From NCBI GenBank assembly GCA_021774995.1, contig JAJFIM010000343.1, positions 1-8,245 of the forward strand: DNA of 8,245 bases, read 5' to 3'. Origin of the DNA: Alphaproteobacteria bacterium (GTDB lineage: Bacteria; Pseudomonadota; Alphaproteobacteria; SMXP01). Below, piece after piece: positions 1 to 4,672 of this stretch (the first letter of the stretch is position 1; each line of letters starts with the position of its first letter). The position numbers were made by a program, and so were the translations under genes. The notes below the pieces were generated by a model. It was given only the letters and a program-made list of their open reading frames with translations, was not told where the DNA came from and ran no database searches.

Positions 1-1
1 T

Positions 2-271
2 CTCACATCGAAAGACATGGCGTCAATCGTCAAAAAAGGCGCGGTCGGAGAAATTCTCGGAAATTTCTTTGACAAAGGGGGATCTGAAATCCCCGCGTCA
101 TGGGCTGATCGGAAGCTTACCGTCGAGCTTTCAAAATTAAAAAATATTGACAACAAGATCATCGCGGCGGCGGGCAAGCTCAAGAAAAAAAGCGTATTGG
201 GCGCCATCCGCGGCGGTTATTTGACAACTCTGGTTGTGGATATGGAACTCGCCACATCTTTGTTGCAATAA
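2..271 (+). CDS. SorC/DeoR-family sugar-binding transcriptional regulator, C-terminal fragment (5' end outside window)
   Basis: The reading frame is open from base 2 to the TAA at 269-271, giving about 89 codons, so this is the tail of a longer gene rather than a small gene starting at the ATG at 17. The pattern GAVGEILGNFFD, then K-L-x-V-E-L, then IIAAAGKLKKKSVLGAIRGG, then LTTLVVDMELATSLL matches the end of the SorC-type sugar-phosphate-binding domain (consensus G-A-V-G-D-x-x-G-x-F-F-D, A-G-G-x-x-K-x-x-A-I-x-A-A-L-R-G-G, L-V-T-D-x-x-x-A-x-x-L-L). In this family an N-terminal helix-turn-helix binds DNA and the C-terminal domain senses a phosphorylated sugar. The helix-turn-helix is outside the window. 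Only 42 bases separate it from the isomerase/transketolase fusion, so it is probably the local regulator and its effector may be a sugar phosphate of this pathway. The family call is fairly secure; the effector is unknown. Confidence 0.8.
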   Translation, partial: LTSKDMASIVKKGAVGEILGNFFDKGGSEIPASWADRKLTVELSKLKNIDNKIIAAAGKLKKKSVLGAIRGGYLTTLVVDMELATSLLQ

Positions 272-300
272 AACAGCCGCCCGCAAGGCGCGCATTTAGC

Positions 301-305
301 AGGAG
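301..305 (+). promoter_or_regulatory. Ribosome binding site AGGAG that fixes a TTG start
   Basis: AGGAG lies 8 bases before the TTG at 314. An in-frame stop (TGA, 308-310) lies two codons upstream of that TTG, so no earlier start is possible in this frame, and translation from TTG gives the exact N-terminus expected of an MtnA protein. The nearby ATG at 307 is in another frame and stops after four codons. Confidence 0.75.
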
Positions 306-313
306 CATGAGAT

Positions 314-2260
314 TTGTATAAAAGCATAGAATGGGACAGGAAAGGTTTTGTGCGTCTTCTTGATCAGCGCCTGCTGCCTGAAGACATAATATACAATGAA
401 TACAGGGATGTCGCGCAGCTTGCCCGCGCCATAACCGATATGGTGATCCGCGGCGCGCCGGCCATTGGGGTGACAGCCGCTTATGGCCTGGCGCTTGGCG
501 CGGTCGCCTCTCCCGCCCAGGATATGCCCTCTTTAAATGCGGATATTGATAAAGCGGAGCGCATTTTACAAGCTGCAAGACCCACGGCGGTGAATCTGTT
601 CTGGGCGCTGGGGGAAGTGCGCGCGCGCCTCTCCAAACTGAGCATTGAGACTGTAGACGACTGCCGCGAAAAACTTATTTCCATCGCCCATGATATGGCC
701 CGGGAAGACGGCGACATCAACAGGCGGATCGGACAGAACGCTTTGGCGCACCTCCCCGATCCGGTAACGTTCATTCACCATTGCAACACGGGCGGGCTGG
801 CGACCGTTGAATACGGCACGGCGCTCGGCGTCATCCGCGCAGCCCATGAGAGCGGGCGAAAAGTCTTTGTCTATGTCTCCGAGACCCGTCCGCGGCTTCA
901 GGGGGCCAAGCTCACAGCGTGGGAATTGAAACAACTCGGCATTCCGCACACGGTCATTGTGGACGGCGCCACGGGGCATTTTATGAAAAACGCCAAGATC
1001 GACGCCTGCGTGGTCGGCTGCGACCGGGTGGCGCGCAACGGCGATACGGCGAACAAAATCGGCACATATAATCTGGCCGTGATGGCGCGCGCCCATGACA
1101 TTCCGTTTTACGTCGCCGCCCCGACATCAACCATCGACCTTGACGCCGCCAGCGGCGCCGCAATTGAAATCGAAAACAGAAAGGCGGAAGAGGTTTCCCA
1201 CATCAATGGCGTCTGCGTCGTACCGGAGGGAACGCGCACGGAAAATCCGGCATTTGACATCACGCCGGGTCATTTGGTCACGCGTTTCTTCACGGAAGAA
1301 GGCGTGGCGCGCGCGCCCTATTTGGCGTCATTGCCCAGATTGTGCGCGGGCGCGCCCGAGGGCTGGGTTGTCGAAACGCAAAACCTCGCCGAGCGCATCC
1401 GCAAAAGGGGCTTTGAATATGTGCTTAGGAACAATGGCGGCTATCTCAGTCAAATATGCTCAACCGCGGAAATATTCGCCGCGCTCTACAACAAAATCAT
1501 GCATTTGGGACCATCACAAGCACCGCGCATCCCCATTCCCTTTCCTGGAACGCCGGGAGGCGACGTGGAATTCATCAATGGCGGCGCGTATAACGGGCCG
1601 GACGGACCGGAATTCGACAAGTTCATTTTCTCTCCCGCCCATTACGCCCTCGCCCTTTACGTGGCGCTGATCGAAGTGGGCCGGATGGACCCGGCGGGAT
1701 TGGAAGCGTTTAACAAGGATGGGAGCACCGTTGAGCTCATTGGCGCGGAGCATTCGCCGGGGATTGAAACCACCACCGGCTCTCTGGCGCAGGCGCTCAG
1801 CCAGGCGGGCGGCATCGCGCTTGGCCGCCGCCTCAAGGGAGAGATGGGCCGCGTCTGGGTGATGATGTCAGACGGAGAATTCCAAGAAGGCCAAACATGG
1901 GAAGCGGTTTCGGCGCTCGCGCATCACAAACTCGACAATGTGTGCGTCATCGCCGATTGCAATGGACAACAATGCGACGGCCCGATGGACGGGGTCATGA
2001 ATATCGAGCCCTTGCGCGCGCGCTTGGACGCGTTCGGCGCCCGCGCCTTTGACGTCGACGGCCATGACATTGAAGCCATGAACGCATGCGCCGCGTTGGA
2101 GCCCGACGGCAGGCCGCTGTTTATTCTCGCCCGCACCAACCCGGCGCAAGGCGCGCCCATTCTGAACGACAGAGCGCCGCTTCTGCATTACCTCCGTTTT
2201 AGGGACGCGGCGGAGCGGCGGAAATTTGAACAAGCCTATGAGGAGACCTACGGAGCATGA
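314..2260 (+). CDS. Fusion: MtnA-type aldose-1-phosphate isomerase + transketolase N-terminal (TPP-binding) subunit
   Basis: This is a two-enzyme fusion of 648 residues with a TTG start. Residues 1-343 are a full-length member of the MtnA/eIF2B-alpha family (usual length about 340-370). Visible motifs are RGAPAIG (46-52), HHCNTGG with the catalytic Cys157, SETRP..QG (189-197), and GCDRVARNGDTANKIGTY with the catalytic Asp237. MtnA converts 5-methylthioribose 1-phosphate to 5-methylthioribulose 1-phosphate in methionine salvage; 5-deoxyribose 1-phosphate is also a known substrate of some members, and ribose-1,5-bisphosphate isomerase is a relative. Residues 350-648 form the TPP-binding half of a split transketolase: AEIFAALY (385-392), SPAH (440-443), PGIETTTGSLAQAL (482-495), and the TPP/Mg motif SDGE (519-522) with Asn550. 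Cys344 to about residue 355 acts as a short linker. Canonical transketolase histidines are replaced: the GHPG His (E. coli His26) aligns with Tyr377, the L-P-G-H-P His100 has no His at its position (nearest is His480), and the His261 region reads NDRAP. The start of the next gene overlaps its stop codon. Both domain calls are secure; the substrate is inferred. Confidence 0.93.
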   Translation: MYKSIEWDRKGFVRLLDQRLLPEDIIYNEYRDVAQLARAITDMVIRGAPAIGVTAAYGLALGAVASPAQDMPSLNADIDKAERILQAARPTAVNLFWALGEVRARLSKLSIETVDDCREKLISIAHDMAREDGDINRRIGQNALAHLPDPVTFIHHCNTGGLATVEYGTALGVIRAAHESGRKVFVYVSETRPRLQGAKLTAWELKQLGIPHTVIVDGATGHFMKNAKIDACVVGCDRVARNGDTANKIGTYNLAVMARAHDIPFYVAAPTSTIDLDAASGAAIEIENRKAEEVSHINGVCVVPEGTRTENPAFDITPGHLVTRFFTEEGVARAPYLASLPRLCAGAPEGWVVETQNLAERIRKRGFEYVLRNNGGYLSQICSTAEIFAALYNKIMHLGPSQAPRIPIPFPGTPGGDVEFINGGAYNGPDGPEFDKFIFSPAHYALALYVALIEVGRMDPAGLEAFNKDGSTVELIGAEHSPGIETTTGSLAQALSQAGGIALGRRLKGEMGRVWVMMSDGEFQEGQTWEAVSALAHHKLDNVCVIADCNGQQCDGPMDGVMNIEPLRARLDAFGARAFDVDGHDIEAMNACAALEPDGRPLFILARTNPAQGAPILNDRAPLLHYLRFRDAAERRKFEQAYEETYGA

Positions 2261-3270
2261 CGCGCGATATCGTTCAACGCCCTCACGTGGAAAACTTCAT
2301 TTCCTGGGCAAAAGACAAACCAAGCGTGCTGGTTCTGTCGGCTGATCTCACCAATTCTTGCGAAGTGGGCCTGTGGCGCGACACATACCCTGATCGCTTT
2401 TTCTCCATGGGCATGGCGGAGCAGAACATGCTCGGCTTTGCCGGAGGGTTGGCCCGTCAGGGATTTGAGCCCTTCATCCACACCTTCGCCGTGTTCATCT
2501 ATCGCCGCGCTTACGATCAGCTCGCCATGTCTGTCGCTTACCCCAATTTGCGCGTACGGCTTGTCGGGTTCCTTCCCGGCATTGTGACGCCGGGCGGGGT
2601 TACGCATCAGGCCATTGAAGACGTCGCCATCATGCGGGCAACGCCCAATATGACAATCTTAGAGACCGGCGACGCGACGGATGTGGAAAGCGTTTTGGAT
2701 GTAGCGCACAAAGTGGACGGCCCCGTCTATATTCGGATGTTGCGCGGAGAAATGCCGCGCCTGTTCGACAAAGAAGACGTGATGCAATTCAATCGCGCGC
2801 GGGTGTTGTCGCAGGGGCGCGACGTCGCCATCATCACGGCGGGCATCGCCACTGAAGAAGCCTTGCGCGCCGCGCCCGCTCTGGCAAAAAGCGGCGTCTC
2901 CGTCACCCATCTGCATGTCTCCACGCTAAAGCCCTTTACCGACCCTCAAATATTAGAAGCGATTCAAAACGCCAAACACGGCGTCATCACAATGGAAAAC
3001 CACATTGTGACCGGCGGATTGGGAACGGCGGTGGGCGAAGTGATGGCGCAGCACGGGATCGGCAAGCCCCTCGTTAAGCTGGGACTGAATGACGCCTATG
3101 CGCATGGCGCGAGCAAGGCGTATCTTCTGCGGGAATATGGCATGGACGCCATGGCGTTGGCGCGCGCTGTTGAAAAACTCGTCGGCGCGCCGCTTGATAT
3201 CGACGAAAGGGCCTTAGACCAGGCGCGCGAAGAAGACGCGGGCGGCGCGGCAAAAGCGGAGGCGCTATAA
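2257..3270 (+). CDS. Transketolase, C-terminal (pyrimidine-binding) subunit
   Basis: This 337-residue protein is the second half of a split thiamine-diphosphate transketolase and should assemble with the transketolase half of the preceding fusion; the genes overlap by ATGA (2257-2260), suggesting translational coupling. An AGGAG lies at 2241-2245, 11 bases before the ATG. The PYR domain spans about residues 8-165 and the transketolase C-terminal domain about 180-305. The TPP-activating Glu is Glu55 in MGMAEQNM (E. coli Glu411). THQAIED carries His117 (E. coli His473). Phosphate contacts appear to be mostly kept: Arg8 (about Arg358), Ser34 (Ser385) and Arg163 (Arg520). Two substrate residues differ: the His461 position is Phe105 and the Asp469 position is Gly113, in VGFLPGIVTPGGVTHQ. 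Asp469 of the E. coli enzyme contacts the acceptor hydroxyl, so the loss suggests an unusual, less hydroxylated substrate. The residue matches come from alignment by eye to the remembered E. coli sequence. The C-terminal 25 residues are charged, Ala/Glu-rich and probably a flexible tail. The family call is secure; specificity is unknown. Confidence 0.93.
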   Translation: MTRDIVQRPHVENFISWAKDKPSVLVLSADLTNSCEVGLWRDTYPDRFFSMGMAEQNMLGFAGGLARQGFEPFIHTFAVFIYRRAYDQLAMSVAYPNLRVRLVGFLPGIVTPGGVTHQAIEDVAIMRATPNMTILETGDATDVESVLDVAHKVDGPVYIRMLRGEMPRLFDKEDVMQFNRARVLSQGRDVAIITAGIATEEALRAAPALAKSGVSVTHLHVSTLKPFTDPQILEAIQNAKHGVITMENHIVTGGLGTAVGEVMAQHGIGKPLVKLGLNDAYAHGASKAYLLREYGMDAMALARAVEKLVGAPLDIDERALDQAREEDAGGAAKAEAL

Positions 3271-3271
3271 G

Positions 3272-4420
3272 ATGCTCCCGGAAGTGACACTGAATATAAG
3301 CGGCAACCGATTCAAAGTGACTTACCGCCTCAGCGGGTTTGGCGCCGATGTCCGGCAAATCGCGCAAGAGATGTGCGTGGAACAAACCATCGAGTTCCCA
3401 TCCGATCTGGTGGCGGATGACGACATACGGCGCTGCATCATCGGCCAGATCGAAGATATCGCGCCCATCAATGACGCAGATCACTTTGTGACGCTCAGCT
3501 TCGCGGAAGAAGTTGCAGGCGGAGAGTTCCCTCAATTCTTTAACGTTATTTTTGGCAATACAAGCCTGCGGCCCAATATTCGCGTCGAGAGATTGGAACT
3601 ATCGGAAAATTTGGCGGCGCGGTTCAAAGGACCGCGTTTTGGCAGACAAGGTTTTCGCGAATTATTGGGCGTTCACGATCAGCCGATTTTCAGCACGGCG
3701 TTAAAGCCCATCGGCCTCTCCGCGAAGCAATTGGCGAAACAGGCTTACGATTACGCCTTGGGTGAAATGGACATGATTAAGGACGATCATGGGCTGGCCA
3801 ATCAATCCTTCGCGCCGTTTCGCGAGCGCGTCATGGCCTGCCTGGACGCCATTAACGACGCCAGCGGCAAAACCGGGCGGCGCACGCTTTACGCCCCCTG
3901 CCTCAGCGCGTCAGCCAATCAGATGTTCGACGATGCGCATTTTGTCAAAGAGTGCGGCGCAGGCGCGGTTTTGATCGCGCCGGGGCTGGTCGGGTTTAAC
4001 GTGATGAAGGCCCTGGCCGATGACGAGACATTCGGCCTGCCCATTTTGTGCCACCCCGCCATGCTGGGCAGTTTCACCGCCTCACCGCAAAACGGCATGT
4101 CGCATTATTTCACCTTCGGGCAACTTCCCCGCCTGACAGGCGCCGACATCACCATTTTCACAAATGTGGGCGGGCGGTTTTCTTTCACGAAAGAGCAATG
4201 CCTCGACATCAAAGCGGCAACGGATTCGCCCATGCAGAATATCAAGTCATGCTTCCCCAGTCCGGGCGGGGGGATGACCTACGACAATGTTCCGCTCATC
4301 GTGGAAATGTATGGCCGGGATGTCGTCTATCTCATCGGCGGGGCGCTCTATAAGCGCGGGCCTTCTCTTAGCGACAATTGCCGGGAGCTGCGCGAAACCG
4401 TTGCGGCGCATTTGCAGTAG
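3272..4420 (+). CDS. RuBisCO-like protein (form IV RLP), probable sugar-phosphate isomerase or related enolising enzyme
   Basis: This 382-residue protein has the RuBisCO large-subunit fold: an N-terminal domain (about 10-115) followed by the TIM barrel. It is shorter than true RuBisCO (about 450-475). GGAGG at 3258-3262 lies 9 bases before the ATG, and one base separates it from the previous stop, so it is in the same operon. Conserved positions include Glu37 (spinach Glu60), Asn96 (Asn123), the base Lys145 in LKPIG (Lys175), Lys170 and Asp172 in IKDDH (Lys201 and Asp203), His261 (His294), and the phosphate-binding glycines 332-334 (380/381 region) and 356-357 (403/404). Residues needed for carboxylation are gone: the KPK loop is shortened so Lys177 is missing, Glu204 is His173, Arg295 is Pro262, His298 is Leu265, His327 is Ile295, and loop-6 Lys334 is Arg302. 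One phosphate site is kept and the other lost, so a monophosphate substrate is expected. Known RLP reactions include 5-methylthioribulose-1-phosphate isomerisation (R. rubrum), DK-MTP-1-P enolase (MtnW) and 3-oxo-isoapionate-4-phosphate decarboxylation or hydrolysis (OiaC/OiaX). The MtnA domain upstream favours the first. The RLP call is secure; the reaction is inferred. Confidence 0.93.
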   Translation: MLPEVTLNISGNRFKVTYRLSGFGADVRQIAQEMCVEQTIEFPSDLVADDDIRRCIIGQIEDIAPINDADHFVTLSFAEEVAGGEFPQFFNVIFGNTSLRPNIRVERLELSENLAARFKGPRFGRQGFRELLGVHDQPIFSTALKPIGLSAKQLAKQAYDYALGEMDMIKDDHGLANQSFAPFRERVMACLDAINDASGKTGRRTLYAPCLSASANQMFDDAHFVKECGAGAVLIAPGLVGFNVMKALADDETFGLPILCHPAMLGSFTASPQNGMSHYFTFGQLPRLTGADITIFTNVGGRFSFTKEQCLDIKAATDSPMQNIKSCFPSPGGGMTYDNVPLIVEMYGRDVVYLIGGALYKRGPSLSDNCRELRETVAAHLQ

Positions 4421-4448
4421 ACGTCTGAGAAAAGCGCGCAAGACTTGC

Positions 4449-4470
4449 ATACCGCCTGCACACGCGGTAT
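4449..4470 (+). repeat. 7-bp inverted repeat (ATACCGC / GCGGTAT) after the RLP gene
   Basis: ATACCGC (4449-4455) and GCGGTAT (4464-4470) pair perfectly around an 8-base loop, starting 29 bases after the RLP stop codon. No T-tract follows (CATTGATAATATT), so it is not a classical intrinsic terminator. It could be a weak 3'-end stabilising hairpin or part of the control region of the next gene. Confidence 0.4.
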
Positions 4471-4493
4471 CATTGATAATATTGGTCAGCGCG

Positions 4494-4507
4494 TGAACAA
4501 TTGTTCA
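4494..4507. promoter_or_regulatory. 14-bp perfect palindrome TGAACAATTGTTCA, candidate operator
   Basis: The sequence is its own exact reverse complement, and it sits in the 252-base intergenic region 166 bases upstream of the receptor start. A further half-site GAACAA occurs at 4521-4526. A palindrome of this size with A/T-rich centre is typical of a dimeric regulator's operator. The truncated SorC-type regulator at the start of the window is the obvious candidate binder, but that link is inference. No clear sigma-70 -35/-10 pair could be assigned nearby. Confidence 0.5.
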
Positions 4508-4517
4508 AAATATTTTG
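4506..4517. repeat. 12-bp perfect palindrome CAAAATATTTTG overlapping the candidate operator
   Basis: This second perfect palindrome shares its first two bases (4506-4507) with the end of the 14-bp palindrome. It may be part of a composite operator or an A/T-rich promoter element. It is low in complexity, so chance is possible. Confidence 0.35.
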
Positions 4518-4619
4518 GGGGAACAAAGCAGCGCATCATAAACGCCGCAATTTTCATCAAAAATTTCAGTCACAAAACCACGTGAGGGGCGTGTTGTTTT
4601 TTGATTGCCTTAGAGAAAA

Positions 4620-4643
4620 AATATTCGTTTTGGCGCGAATATT
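4620..4643 (+). repeat. 8-bp inverted repeat AATATTCG / CGAATATT in the receptor leader
   Basis: AATATTCG (4620-4627) and CGAATATT (4636-4643) pair perfectly around an 8-base spacer, ending 16 bases before the AGGAG ribosome binding site of the receptor gene. AATATTC also recurs as a direct repeat starting 18 bases apart (4620 and 4638). It could be a leader hairpin in the mRNA or an operator; the sequence does not distinguish these. Confidence 0.4.
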
Positions 4644-4659
4644 CACAGATCAAACTTTT

Positions 4660-4664
4660 AGGAG
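4660..4664 (+). promoter_or_regulatory. Ribosome binding site AGGAG for the TonB-dependent receptor
   Basis: AGGAG lies 8 bases before the ATG at 4673. This site decides the start: the frame is open further upstream to a TTG at 4601, but only the ATG at 4673 has good spacing and gives a clean N-terminal signal peptide. Confidence 0.8.
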
Positions 4665-4672
4665 AAAATCAT

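Noticed and set aside
17..271. A complete 84-residue small gene starting at ATG 17
   Set aside because: The frame stays open to the window edge and the sequence matches the end of the SorC effector domain, so it is a truncated larger gene.
314..1342. Assigning the symbol mtnA outright to the fusion
   Set aside because: The domain is clearly of the MtnA family, but the fusion and neighbours suggest a different or wider substrate range, so a confident symbol would overstate what is known.
3272..4420. Reading the RuBisCO homologue as a CO2-fixing RuBisCO fed by ribose-1,5-bisphosphate isomerase (archaeal-type AMP pathway)
   Set aside because: Lys177, Glu204, Arg295, His327 and Lys334 equivalents are missing or changed, and the isomerase carries the long N-terminal domain and motifs of MtnA, so carboxylation of ribulose bisphosphate is not supported.
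4464..4482. Fur-type box around TATCATTGATAAT upstream of the receptor
   Set aside because: Only one GATAAT hexamer fits; the symmetric second half of a Fur box is absent, so iron control is not supported by sequence.
4449..4482. Intrinsic terminator after the RLP gene
   Set aside because: A 7-bp stem exists but it is followed by mixed sequence instead of a T-tract.
4601..4672. Upstream extension of the receptor gene to the TTG at 4601
   Set aside because: It adds 24 residues with no ribosome binding site and would bury the signal peptide; the ATG at 4673 has AGGAG at 8 bases and gives a normal export signal.
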